64,000 nt of DNA from Opitutus sp. (GTDB taxonomy: Bacteria; Verrucomicrobiota; Verrucomicrobiia; Opitutales; Opitutaceae). Under the pieces are notes generated by a model that was not told the origin of the DNA, made no database searches, and was given only the letters and a program-made list of their open reading frames with translations. Where the stretch lies: contig JANPZY010000001.1 of assembly GCA_024707325.1 (NCBI GenBank), forward strand, positions 248,001-312,000, written 5' to 3'. Shown here piece by piece: positions 42,191 through 51,204 of this stretch. How positions within the stretch are numbered: position 1 is the stretch's first letter; every line of letters starts with the position of its first letter. The translations under genes were made by a program, and so were the position numbers.

Positions 42191-43414
42191 ATGATCCGCA
42201 TCAACGAGAACTACACCAAGCTCAAGGCCTCCTACCTTTTCAGCGACATCGCCAAACGCGTGAACGCGTTCGTCGCCGCCAATCCCGACAAGCCGGTGAT
42301 CCGCCTCGGCATCGGCGACGTCACCGAGCCGCTACCGCAAGTGTGTGTCGATGCGCTGCACGCCGCGACCGACGAGATGGCGCAGCGCGCGTCGTTCAAG
42401 GGCTACGGTCCCGAGCAGGGCTACGCGTTTCTCCGCGAGGCGATCGCGCAGCACGATTTCGTGGCGCGCGGTTGCGCCATCGAGGCGGACGAGGTGTTCG
42501 TGTCCGACGGCTCGAAGTGCGACTGCGGCAACATCCAGGAAATCTTCTCCGAGGACCTGCGCCTCGCGATCCCGGATCCGGTGTATCCAGTTTATGTGGA
42601 CACCAACGTGATGGCCGGCCGCACGGGCGCCAACGTCGATGGCCGCTACGCCGGCATCACGTATCTCGATTCCACGCCGGCCAACGGCTACGTGCCCGCG
42701 ATTCCGAGCGTCGCGACCGATCTCATTTACCTCTGCTTTCCCAACAACCCGACCGGAGCGGTCGCCACGAAGGAACAGCTCGCCGCCTGGGTGGCTTACG
42801 CGCGTGAGAACAAGGCCATCATCCTCTTCGACGCCGCCTACGAGGCCTTCATCCGCGACCCGGAGGTTCCGCACAGCATTTACGAAATCGAGGGCGCGCG
42901 CGAAGTCGCGATCGAGTTCCGCAGTTTCTCGAAGATCGCCGGCTTCACTGGCACGCGCTGCGCCTACACCATCGTGCCGAAAGCGCTCAAGGCCTACGAC
43001 GCCGCCGGCAACGCGCAATCGGTTCACGCGCTCTGGACGCGCCGCCACACGACGAAGTTCAACGGCGTCGCCTACCCGATCCAGAAAGCAGCCGCCGCGA
43101 TCTACACCGAAACCGGCAAGGCGCAGACGAAGGCGCTCACCGACTTCTACCTCGGCAACGCCGCGCTGATCCGCGCTGCGATGCAGAAGCTCGGTTTCTC
43201 CTGCATCGGCGGCGACAATGCGCCCTACATCTGGGTCAACGTCGGACGCGATTCGTGGGAATTCTTCGATCTTCTCCTCAACAAGGCGCAAGTCGTCTGC
43301 ACGCCCGGCGCCGGCTTCGGCAAGTGCGGCGAAGGCCATGTGCGCATCAGCGCCTTCAACTCGCGCGCGAACGTCGAGCAGGCGCTCGAGCGCATCGCCG
43401 CGGCGCTGAAGTAA
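42191..43414 (+). CDS. dapL: LL-diaminopimelate aminotransferase
   Basis: PLP enzyme that converts tetrahydrodipicolinate directly to LL-diaminopimelate, the one-step lysine and peptidoglycan route found in plants, Chlamydiae, Verrucomicrobia and others. The 407-residue length and motifs agree: [72 protein letters not shown] and the PLP-lysine region [19 protein letters not shown]. Start at the ATG at 42191. It is followed by MITE copy B and a strong terminator. Confidence 0.96.
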   Translation: MIRINENYTKLKASYLFSDIAKRVNAFVAANPDKPVIRLGIGDVTEPLPQVCVDALHAATDEMAQRASFKGYGPEQGYAFLREAIAQHDFVARGCAIEADEVFVSDGSKCDCGNIQEIFSEDLRLAIPDPVYPVYVDTNVMAGRTGANVDGRYAGITYLDSTPANGYVPAIPSVATDLIYLCFPNNPTGAVATKEQLAAWVAYARENKAIILFDAAYEAFIRDPEVPHSIYEIEGAREVAIEFRSFSKIAGFTGTRCAYTIVPKALKAYDAAGNAQSVHALWTRRHTTKFNGVAYPIQKAAAAIYTETGKAQTKALTDFYLGNAALIRAAMQKLGFSCIGGDNAPYIWVNVGRDSWEFFDLLLNKAQVVCTPGAGFGKCGEGHVRISAFNSRANVEQALERIAAALK

Positions 43415-43421
43415 GCACGGT

Positions 43422-43517
43422 TGTCATTCGGAGCGAAGCGAAGAATCCAATACGATCGTCGCAGCCGTCAGTCGCTGCGAGGCTCCCACTGGATTCTTCG
43501 CTACGCTCAGAATGACA
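43422..43517. repeat. MITE-like palindromic element, copy B
   Basis: TGTCATTC at 43422 and its complement GAATGACA ending at 43517 bound a 96-bp element with arms GAGCGAAGCGAAGAATCC and GGATTCTTCGCTACGCTC. It starts 7 bp after the dapL stop, so it is transcribed as part of the dapL 3' end. Confidence 0.88.
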
Positions 43518-43546
43518 GGACCGGCGGAGATGCGCTTTCTCCTTCG

Positions 43547-43576
43547 GGCGCGGACCACCCGGTCCGCGCCTTTTTT
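43547..43576 (+). terminator. Intrinsic terminator behind dapL
   Basis: GGCGCGGACC (43547-43556) and GGTCCGCGCC (43561-43570) pair around ACCC, followed by six T. The MITE lies between the dapL stop and this hairpin. The remaining DNA to 43710 shows no feature I recognise. Confidence 0.92.
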
Positions 43577-43710
43577 GCGCTCGCCAGTAGAAGTTCACCG
43601 TCATCCCGCCAACTTCTGCGCGCGCAATGCCAACCCATGCGCAGCAGGTTCGGGCCACCAGTGACATGATAAAGCTCGGCCCAACCCCGCCCGGGATACG
43701 GCCGCACGTC

Positions 43711-46700
43711 ATGAACTCCAACGGCCGCAAACCCGCTTTCTCCATCTGCGATGCCAACGAAGCTGTGGCTTCCGTCGCCTACCGCCTCAACGAACTGATC
43801 GCGATTTACCCGATCACCCCCTCCTCCCCCATGGCGGAGTCGTGCGACGAATGGGCCGCCGCGGGGAAAAAGAATCTCTGGGGCGAAGTGCCCCGCGTGA
43901 CGCAGCTCCAATCCGAGGGCGGTGTCGCGGGCGCCGTGCACGGCGGCCTCCTCGGCGGCGCGCTGACGACCACGTTTACCGCTTCGCAGGGCCTGCTGTT
44001 GATGATCCCCAATCTCTACAAGATTGCGGGCGAACTGCTTCCCCTGACGTTGCACGTCAGCGCACGCGCGCTCGCCGCGCAGGGTCTGTCGATCTTCGGC
44101 GATCACCAGGACGTGATGGCCTGCCGCGCCACCGGTTGCGCGCTGCTCTGCAGCAACACTCCGCAGGAAGCGCAGGACCTCGCGCTCGTCGCCCACGCCG
44201 CCAGCTACCGCTCGCGCGTGCCGTTCATCCATTTCTTCGACGGGTTCCGCACCTCGCACGAAGTCGCCAAGATCGTGCCGCTCTCCGATGACGACCTTCG
44301 CGCCGTGATCGACGAGTCCGATATCGCCGCTTTTCGCGAGCGCGCCATGTCGCCCGATCGCCCGACGGTCCGCGGCACCGCGCAGAATCCTGATGTGTAT
44401 TTCCAGGGCCGCGAAGCGGGCAACCGTTTCTACGAAGTGCTCCCCACCATCGTGCAGGAAACGATGGACCGCTTCGCCAAGGTCACGGGCCGCAGCTACA
44501 AGCTCTTCGATTACTACGGTCACCCCGAGGCGGAGCGCGTCGTGGTCTCGATGGGCAGCTCCGTCGACACGTTGAGCGAGACGGTGGACTGGCTCGTTTC
44601 CAAAGGCGAAAAAGCTGGCGTGCTCGCGGTGCGGTTGTTCCTGCCGTTCCACGTGAAGTCGTTCATGGGCGCGCTGCCGAAAACGACCAAGGCCGTCTCG
44701 ATTCTCGATCGCACAAAGGAGCCCGGCTCGCTCGGCGAACCGCTCTATCTGAGCGTCCTCGGCGCCCTCGCCGAAGCGCGCTCGCCGCTCGCGGGTTCGC
44801 CGCGCGTCGTCGGCGGTCGCTACGGTCTCGGCTCGAAGGAATTCACGCCCGGCATGGCACGCGCGGTGTTCGACAATCTCCAGCAGCCGGAACCAAAGAA
44901 CCATTTCACCATCGGCATTCTCGACGACGTTACGGGCACTTCGCTGCCGTTCGACGCGGATTTCGATCTGGAGGCAAACGACGTCACGCGCTGCGTGTTC
45001 GTCGGCTTGGGCGCGGACGGCACCGTCGGCGCGAACAAGAACTCGATCAAGATCATCGGTGATCAGACGCCGTTCTACGCGCAGGGCTACTTCGTTTACG
45101 ACTCGAAGAAGTCGGGCTCGATGACGGTCTCGCACCTGCGCTTCGGTCCGCGTCCGATTCGCTCGCCGTATCTCATCCGCCAGGCCGGTTTCGTCGCCTG
45201 CAGTCAGTTCAATTTCGTCGGCAAGGCCGACGTGCTCGGCTTCGCCGCTCCCGGCGCCACGATTCTTCTCAACTCGCCCTACGACGCCGCCACGACGTGG
45301 AAGAAACTCCCGCGCGACTGGCAGAGCACGCTCATCGCGAAAAAGCTCCGGCTCTTCGTGATCGACGCCACCCACGTCGCGCAGGCGAGCGGCATGGGCC
45401 GCCGCACCAACACGGTGTTGCAGACGTGCTTCTTCGCCCTCTCCGGCGTGCTGCCGCAGGAGGAAGCGATCAAGCACATCAAGAAGGCCATCGAGAAAAC
45501 CTACGGCCGCAAAGGTGAGCAGATCGTGAAGATGAACTGGGCCGCAGTGGACGCCGCGCTCGCCGGTCTGCAGGAAGTCACGATCCCCGCCGAGCCCGAG
45601 CCGGATGCGTTTGTCACCGTGCCTCCCACCTACCCCGGCGCCTCGCGCTTCGTCAAAGAAGTCACCGCGCGCCTGCTCGCCAACGAAGGCGACCTCATGC
45701 CCGTCAGCGCGATTCCGTTGGATGGTTGCTGGCCGACCGGCACCACGCGTTTCGAGAAGCGCAACATCGCGCTCGAAGTGCCCGCGTGGGATCCGTCGAT
45801 CTGCATCCAGTGCAACAAGTGCGTGCTCGTTTGCCCGCACGCCGCGATCCGCTCGAAGTTCGTTTCGCCCGACGCGCTCGAAGGCGCACCGGAAGGTTTC
45901 CTCACCGCGGCGTTCCGCTCGACGGAGTTCCCTGGCCAGAAATACACGCTGCAAGTCGCGCCCGAGGATTGCACCGGCTGCTCGCTCTGCGTCCAGGTCT
46001 GCCCCGCGAAGGACAAAACCAATCCGAAGCACAAGGCCATCGACATGGTCGCGCAGGAGCCGCGCCTCGCGCAGGATCGCGCCAACTGGGACTTCTTCAC
46101 CAAGCTCCCCGATCCCGACCGCACGCGCATCGACGCCACCACGGTGAAGGGCACGCAGTTCCTCACGCCGCTCATCGAGTTCTCCGGCGCGTGCTCCGGC
46201 TGCGGCGAGACGCCGTATCTCAAGCTGCTCACGCAGCTCGTCGGTGACCGCCTGCTCATCGCCAACGCGACCGGCTGTTCCTCGATCTACGGCGGCAACC
46301 TCCCGACCACGCCTTATTGCACCGATCACAACGGTCGCGGTCCGTCGTGGGCTAACTCGCTCTTCGAGGACAACGCCGAGTTCGGTCTCGGCCTGCACCT
46401 CGCCGTCGAACAGCGCAGCCGCACCGCGCGGATGCTCCTCGCCGCGCAGGCACCGCGCGTCGGCGACGATCTCGTGAAGGCCATCCTCGACGCCGATCAG
46501 TCCACTGAAGCCAGCATCGCCGCGCAGCGGGAACGTGTCGTCGCGCTCCGCGAGAAACTCGCCGGTATCGAACATCCGGATACGAAGCGTCTGCTCGCGC
46601 TCGCCGACGATCTGGTGAAGAAATCCGTGTGGATCGTCGGCGGCGACGGCTGGGCCTACGACATCGGCTACGGCGGTCTGGACCACGTCCTCGCCTCCGG

Positions 46701-47340
46701 CGCCAACGTCAAGGTGCTCGTCCTCGACACCGAGGTTTACTCCAACACCGGCGGCCAGTCCTCCAAGTCCACGCCGATCGGCGCGGTCGCGAAGTTCGCC
46801 GCCGGCGGCAAGGCCGTCGCGAAGAAGGACCTCGCGCTCATCGCCATGCAATACGGCCACGTTTACGTCGCTCGTGTCGCTCTCGGCGCCAAGGACAGCC
46901 AGACGATCACCGCGCTCCGCGAAGCCGAGAGCTACAACGGTCCCGCGCTCATCATCGCCTACTCGCACTGCATCGCGCACGGCTTCCCGCTCCACCTCGG
47001 TCTCGAGCAGCAGAAGCTCGCGGTCGACTCCGGCTACTGGCCGCTCTTCCGCTACGATCCGCGTCTCGCGGAAAAAGGCGAAGTCGCGATGAAGCTCGAT
47101 TCCGCCGCGCCGAAGGTCGAGGTCGCCAAGTTCATGGCCAACGAGACCCGCTTCTCGATGCTCAAGAACATCGACGCCGAACGAGCCTCGGAGCTGACCA
47201 CGCGCGCGCAGGATCAGGTGACCCGTCACTACGCCTACTACAAACACCTCGCCGGCAACGGCAGCGGCGAAAAGGCCGCGGCACCGACCACGCCGCAACC
47301 CAAGCCCGCCGCCCCCGCCAACACCGCCGGCACCAACTGA
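43711..47340 (+). CDS. nifJ: Pyruvate:ferredoxin (flavodoxin) oxidoreductase
   Basis: Single-chain PFOR of 1209 residues that decarboxylates pyruvate to acetyl-CoA and reduces ferredoxin or flavodoxin. Start at the ATG at 43711. Domains in order: pyruvate-binding (ANEAVASVAYRLNELIAIYP near 15), transketolase-like core, gamma domain, EKR linker, two 4Fe-4S motifs (CIQCNKCVLVCP near 697 and CTGCSLCVQVCP near 754), the proximal-cluster cysteines in SGACSGCGETPY near 827, and TPP binding with GDGWAYDIGYGG near 977 and NTGGQSSKSTP near 1010. The tail is Pro/Ala/Thr-rich. It probably forms a pair with the DHOD-like gene downstream. The enzyme is oxygen-sensitive and fits anaerobic growth. Confidence 0.97.
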   Translation: MNSNGRKPAFSICDANEAVASVAYRLNELIAIYPITPSSPMAESCDEWAAAGKKNLWGEVPRVTQLQSEGGVAGAVHGGLLGGALTTTFTASQGLLLMIPNLYKIAGELLPLTLHVSARALAAQGLSIFGDHQDVMACRATGCALLCSNTPQEAQDLALVAHAASYRSRVPFIHFFDGFRTSHEVAKIVPLSDDDLRAVIDESDIAAFRERAMSPDRPTVRGTAQNPDVYFQGREAGNRFYEVLPTIVQETMDRFAKVTGRSYKLFDYYGHPEAERVVVSMGSSVDTLSETVDWLVSKGEKAGVLAVRLFLPFHVKSFMGALPKTTKAVSILDRTKEPGSLGEPLYLSVLGALAEARSPLAGSPRVVGGRYGLGSKEFTPGMARAVFDNLQQPEPKNHFTIGILDDVTGTSLPFDADFDLEANDVTRCVFVGLGADGTVGANKNSIKIIGDQTPFYAQGYFVYDSKKSGSMTVSHLRFGPRPIRSPYLIRQAGFVACSQFNFVGKADVLGFAAPGATILLNSPYDAATTWKKLPRDWQSTLIAKKLRLFVIDATHVAQASGMGRRTNTVLQTCFFALSGVLPQEEAIKHIKKAIEKTYGRKGEQIVKMNWAAVDAALAGLQEVTIPAEPEPDAFVTVPPTYPGASRFVKEVTARLLANEGDLMPVSAIPLDGCWPTGTTRFEKRNIALEVPAWDPSICIQCNKCVLVCPHAAIRSKFVSPDALEGAPEGFLTAAFRSTEFPGQKYTLQVAPEDCTGCSLCVQVCPAKDKTNPKHKAIDMVAQEPRLAQDRANWDFFTKLPDPDRTRIDATTVKGTQFLTPLIEFSGACSGCGETPYLKLLTQLVGDRLLIANATGCSSIYGGNLPTTPYCTDHNGRGPSWANSLFEDNAEFGLGLHLAVEQRSRTARMLLAAQAPRVGDDLVKAILDADQSTEASIAAQRERVVALREKLAGIEHPDTKRLLALADDLVKKSVWIVGGDGWAYDIGYGGLDHVLASGANVKVLVLDTEVYSNTGGQSSKSTPIGAVAKFAAGGKAVAKKDLALIAMQYGHVYVARVALGAKDSQTITALREAESYNGPALIIAYSHCIAHGFPLHLGLEQQKLAVDSGYWPLFRYDPRLAEKGEVAMKLDSAAPKVEVAKFMANETRFSMLKNIDAERASELTTRAQDQVTRHYAYYKHLAGNGSGEKAAAPTTPQPKPAAPANTAGTN

Positions 47341-47353
47341 CCACACCCCGGCT

Positions 47354-47396
47354 GGCCCCGCACAATGTCTGCTATTGGTTGACATTGTGCGGGGCC
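47354..47396. repeat. Strong hairpin with conserved loop, copy 2, between nifJ and DHOD-like gene
   Basis: GGCCCCGCACAATGTC (47354-47369) and GACATTGTGCGGGGCC (47381-47396) form a perfect 16-bp stem around an 11-nt loop. On the minus strand the loop is AACCAATAGCA, nearly that of the hairpin at 19039 (AACTAATAGTA). There is no T-tract. It is 14 bp after the nifJ stop and 46 bp before the next start, so it may tune expression between the two. Confidence 0.75.
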
Positions 47397-47441
47397 GACA
47401 TGGGCCGCTTTTCACGCCGGTTCTCGGCGCCCGCTCTCGTC

Positions 47442-48434
47442 ATGAATCTCGAAACCACTTACCTCGGACTTCGCCTGCGCAATCCGCTCGTCGTCGGCGC
47501 CTCGCCGTTCTGCGACAATCTCGATTCTGCGTTGCAACTCCAGGAAGCCGGCGCCGGCGCGATCGTCATGCGCTCGCTGTTCGAAGAGCAGATCGTGCTC
47601 GAGCAACGTGCGCTCAACCGGCTCACCGAGGAGCCGGCCGACACCAATCCCGAGGGACTCTCCTATTTTCCGAACTACGAAAGCTACCAGCTCGCGCCGG
47701 ACCAATACCTGCGGCAGATCGTGCACCTGAAGTCCGCGCTCACGATTCCCGTGATCGCCTCGCTCAACGGTCGCACGCTCGGCGCCTGGGTCGACTACGG
47801 TCGCCAGTGCGAAGCCTGCGGCGCCGACGCGCTCGAGCTGAACTTCTATCAACTCGTCACCAACCCGGCGTTCTCCGCGGCGCAGGTTGAGGAGCAGATG
47901 CTCGCGGTCGTGCGCGAGGTCACCAAGACGGTGCGCATCCCGGTCGCGGTAAAACTTTCGCCGTTCCACTCCGCGCTGCCGCACTTCGTCGCCGCGCTCG
48001 AACAGGCCGGCGCTTCGGGTGTGGTGTTGTTCAATCGATTCTACCAGCCCGACATCGACATCGAGAACCTCGACGCGATGCCGATCATCCGCCTCTCCGA
48101 CTCGAGCGAACTGCTCCTGCGTCTGCGGTGGCTCGCGATCCTCTCCGCGCAGACGAAGCTCTCGCTCTCCTCGAGCGGCGGCGCGCACAACACACAGGAT
48201 GTCGTCAAGGCGCTCCTCACCGGCGCGACCACCGTGCAAATGGTGTCCGTGTTATTGAAGCACGGCCCGCGGATTCTCTCGTCGATCCTCCACGACCTCG
48301 AAGCGTGGATGATCAAGCACGAGTATTCCGACATCGACGAACTCCGCGGCGCGATGAATCACAGCCGCTGCCCCGACCCCGCCGCCTACGAGCGCGCCAA
48401 CTACCAAAAGATCCTCCAGAGCTGGGTGATCTGA
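47442..48434 (+). CDS. Dihydroorotate dehydrogenase-like protein
   Basis: TIM-barrel flavoprotein of 330 residues related to PyrD/PreA. Features: MNLETTYLGLRLRNPLVVGA, GAGAIVMRSLFEEQIVLEQ, SLNGRTLGAWVDYGRQC, LELNFYQL, IPVAVKLSPF, VVLFNRFYQPDID and the phosphate-binding GATTVQMVSVLLKHG. Genes of this type commonly follow nifJ in Verrucomicrobia and Bacteroidetes and differ from true PyrD, so orotate production is uncertain. A CGGAGCA/TGCTCCG hairpin at 48469-48489 may be its terminator. Confidence 0.85.
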   Translation: MNLETTYLGLRLRNPLVVGASPFCDNLDSALQLQEAGAGAIVMRSLFEEQIVLEQRALNRLTEEPADTNPEGLSYFPNYESYQLAPDQYLRQIVHLKSALTIPVIASLNGRTLGAWVDYGRQCEACGADALELNFYQLVTNPAFSAAQVEEQMLAVVREVTKTVRIPVAVKLSPFHSALPHFVAALEQAGASGVVLFNRFYQPDIDIENLDAMPIIRLSDSSELLLRLRWLAILSAQTKLSLSSSGGAHNTQDVVKALLTGATTVQMVSVLLKHGPRILSSILHDLEAWMIKHEYSDIDELRGAMNHSRCPDPAAYERANYQKILQSWVI

Positions 48435-48559
48435 GCGGGATTCTTCGCGGGGGACGCAACAGAGAAACCGGAGCAAAACCCCTGCTCCGTTCTCTTCGTT
48501 TCTTCCGGTGCAACAGCTGCGGACGCGACGCCCTCGTCGCGTCGCAACGCTTCATCCGC

Positions 48560-48651
48560 GGCGAGGGCGCAGTGAAGAATGCACTGTGCGCGATGCCGCG
48601 GCGCATGGCTACGAAGCTCCAACTGGATTCTTCGCTTCGCTCAGAATGACA
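48560..48651. repeat. MITE-like palindromic element, copy C (left end eroded)
   Basis: The right half is intact (CTGGATTCTTCGCTTCGCTC then AGAATGACA ending at 48651). The left half keeps only GTGAAGAATG and lacks the TGTCATTC end. Its centre (GCATGGCTACGAAG) matches copy D read on the opposite strand, so C and D form a subgroup. Confidence 0.75.
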
Positions 48652-48693
48652 GCAGGAGAAAGTCTTTCCTCCGCCTCTGCGTTCTCTGCTCCT

Positions 48694-48869
48694 CCGAGTT
48701 CAACCAAGTTCGTGCCGAGTCGAGCCAAGGTCCGCACCGGGTCGAGCCAAGGTTCGTCCCACGTCGGGACAAGGTGCGGCTCGGGTCGTGCCTGAGTGCG
48801 CACTGCGTCGAGCCATGGTGCGGCCTGACTCGGGACATGTTGCCGTTCGGCCCGGGGTTTGTGCCGCTC
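48694..48869 (-). repeat. 22-bp degenerate tandem repeat, array 6 (8 units)
   Basis: Eight consecutive 22-bp units from 48694, reverse orientation. The second and third units (48716-48759) are CGAGTCGAGCCAAGG followed by TCCGCAC, and a near-copy. It ends 49 bp before the S46 peptidase start and, with MITE copy C, fills most of the 480-bp gap. Confidence 0.9.
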
Positions 48870-48918
48870 GTCGCTTCCGACTCGCGCCACGCGGCGTTTG
48901 CGGCACTTTTGCCGCACC

Positions 48919-50992
48919 ATGAAACTTAGCCGTTTTTGCAATTGGCTTGTCCGCTCTGGTCGCTGCGACGCTGGCCCGGGCCGACGAGGGTATGTGGCTG
49001 TTTTCCGCCCCGCCGCGCGAAGAGATCCAGGCGAAATACGGGTTCGAGATCACCGACGCGTGGCTCAACCACCTCATGAAATCTTCCGTGCGCTTCAACA
49101 GCGGCGGCTCCGGCTCGTTCGTGTCGGCCGATGGTCTCGTGGTCACGAACCACCACGTCGCCGCCGATGCGATCCAGAAGCTCTCGTCGGAGGAGCACAA
49201 TTACCTGCGCGACGGCTTCCTCGCGAAGACCCAGGCCGACGAACTCAAGTGCGTCGATCTCGAGCTCAACGTGCTGCAGTCGATCGAAGACGTCACCACG
49301 CGCGTCAACGCCGCCATCCCGGTCGGCGCCACGAGCGAGGCCGCAGTTGCCGCGCGCCGCAAGGTGATGGCCGAGATCGAAAAGGAGTCGCTCGAAAAAA
49401 CCGGCCTGCGCAGCGACGTCGTCACGCTCTATCAGGGCGGCGCCTATCATCTGTATCGTTTCAAGAAATACACCGACGTCCGCCTTGTCTTCGCGCCGGA
49501 GCTTTCGGTCGCGTTCTTCGGCGGCGATCCCGACAATTTCGAATACCCGCGCTACAATTTGGACGTCGCTTTTCTGCGCGTTTACGAAAACGGCCAGCCG
49601 GTGAAACCGGCGAACTACCTCAAGTGGTCCAAGGTCGGCGCGCAGGACGGCGAGCTCGCGTTTGTCTCCGGTCATCCGGGCACGACGCGTCGTCTGCTCA
49701 CCGTGCCCGAACTCGAATACATCCGCGACAACCAGTATCCGTTTCAACTCGAGTTGCTGAAGCGCCGTGAGGTCGCGCTGCTCGCGTGGAGCGGTCGCTC
49801 CTCGGAGAACGCCCGCCGCGCCCGCGACGAATTGTTCGGCATCCAGAACACTCGCAAGGCCCGCGACGGCGCGCTCGCCGCGTTGCAGGATCCGGAGTTC
49901 TTCGAGGCCAAAGTCGCCGCCGAAGCCGCGTTCAAGAAACAGCTCAAGGACGTGAAGGACGGCGCGGAAGCGCTCGCGGCGTTCGACCGCATCGCCGAGG
50001 CGCAGAAGAAGATCGCGGCGATCGTCACGCGTCATCGCTTCCTCGAGAGCGGCCTCGCGTTCAACTCGGAATCGTTCGCTCTCGCGCGCGAACTGCTGCG
50101 CGCCGGCGTCGAACGCGCGAAACCCAACGGCGAGCGCCTGAAGGAGTTCACCGACTCGCGCCGCGAGTCGTTCGAGCAGGAACTGTTTTCCGACAAGCCG
50201 ATCTACGCCGATCTCGAGATCGTGCTGCTCTCCGACGCGCTCTCGTATTTCGTCGAGAAATTCGGCGCCAACGATCCGCTCGTGAAGCAAGTCCTCGCGG
50301 GCAAGTCGCCGCGCGTGCGCGCCGCCGAGCTCATCAACGGCACGCAGGTGCGCGACGTGGCGTTCCGTCGCAAGCTCTACGAAGGCGGCGCCTCCGCCGT
50401 GACCGCCGCGAAGGACCCGATGATCGAACTCGCGCGCCTCGTGGACGACGAAGCTCGCGCGCTCCGCAAGATCGTCGAGGAGCAGGACGAAATTAAGCAG
50501 CAGGCGCAGGCCGTGATCGGCAAAGCGCGCTTCGCCGTGCAAGGCACCGGCACGTATCCGGACGCGACGTTCACGCTGCGCCTCAGCTACGGTCCCGTGA
50601 AAGGCTACGAGGAAAACGGCGTGCAGGTGCCGTCGATCACGCAGCTCAGCGGCCTCTTCGAGCGCAGCGAGAAGCAGGGCAACAAGGATCCGTTCGAGCT
50701 GCCCGCGCACTGGCACGCGAAGAAGTCCGCATTCGACCTCACGACGCCGGCCAACTTCGTCACCACGTGCGATATCATCGGCGGCAACTCCGGCAGCCCG
50801 ACGGTGAACACCGCCGGCGAATTCATCGGCATCATCTTCGACGGCAACATCCAGTCGCTCGTGTCCGACTTCGGCTACGACGACAAACAGTCGCGCGCCC
50901 TGAGCGTGCACAGCGCCTTCATCATCGAAGCGTTGCGCAAAGCCTATGATGCCACGCCGCTCGTGAACGAGATTCTCAACGGCCGCCGCTGA
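48919..50992 (+). CDS. S46 family dipeptidyl-peptidase, apparent 1-nt insertion in signal peptide
   Basis: Periplasmic serine exopeptidase of the DPP7/DPP11 family that removes N-terminal dipeptides. The long frame starts at 48947, but the natural start is the ATG at 48919: dropping one T from the run at 48933-48937 gives MKLSRFAIGLSALVAATLAR, an ideal signal peptide, followed by ADEGMWLF. Catalytic residues: His in GLVVTNHHVAADAI, Asp region EYPRYNLDVAFLRVYE, Ser in GGNSGSPTVNTAGEFIG near the C-terminus. The residues after the catalytic Ser (IIFDGNIQSL) set P1 preference in this family; DPP7- versus DPP11-type cannot be settled by eye. About 690 residues, normal for the family. Confidence 0.88.
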
Positions 50993-51016
50993 TCGCAGCG
51001 TCGCTTGTTGTTTTCG

Positions 51017-51045
51017 AAGCCGGCTCCGCAAGGGGCCGGCTTTTT
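51017..51045 (+). terminator. Terminator after S46 peptidase
   Basis: AAGCCGGCTCC pairs with the following GGGGCCGGCTT around GCAA, ending in TTTTT. It begins 24 bp past the stop. Confidence 0.88.
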
Positions 51046-51063
51046 CGTGCCCTCAATTTCTCC

Positions 51064-51159
51064 TGTCATTCCGAGCGAAGCGAAGAATCCAGTTGGAACT
51101 TCGTAGCCATGCACCGCGGCGCAGCGCACACTGGACTCTTCGCTTCGCTCAGAATGACA
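51064..51159. repeat. MITE-like palindromic element, copy D
   Basis: Ends TGTCATTC (51064) and GAATGACA (to 51159), 96 bp, arms GAGCGAAGCGAAGAATCC and GGACTCTTCGCTTCGCTC. It lies between the convergent S46 and chrA genes. Confidence 0.9.
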
Positions 51160-51204
51160 AAGCGGAACCCGGCCGTGCGGTGCGGAAACGTCTCGCGAAG
51201 AGGT

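Noticed and set aside
43507..47415. 1302-codon minus-strand ORF opposite nifJ
   Set aside because: Composition (Arg, Ala, Glu, Val) is that of an antisense shadow in GC-rich DNA; nifJ on the plus strand is unambiguous.
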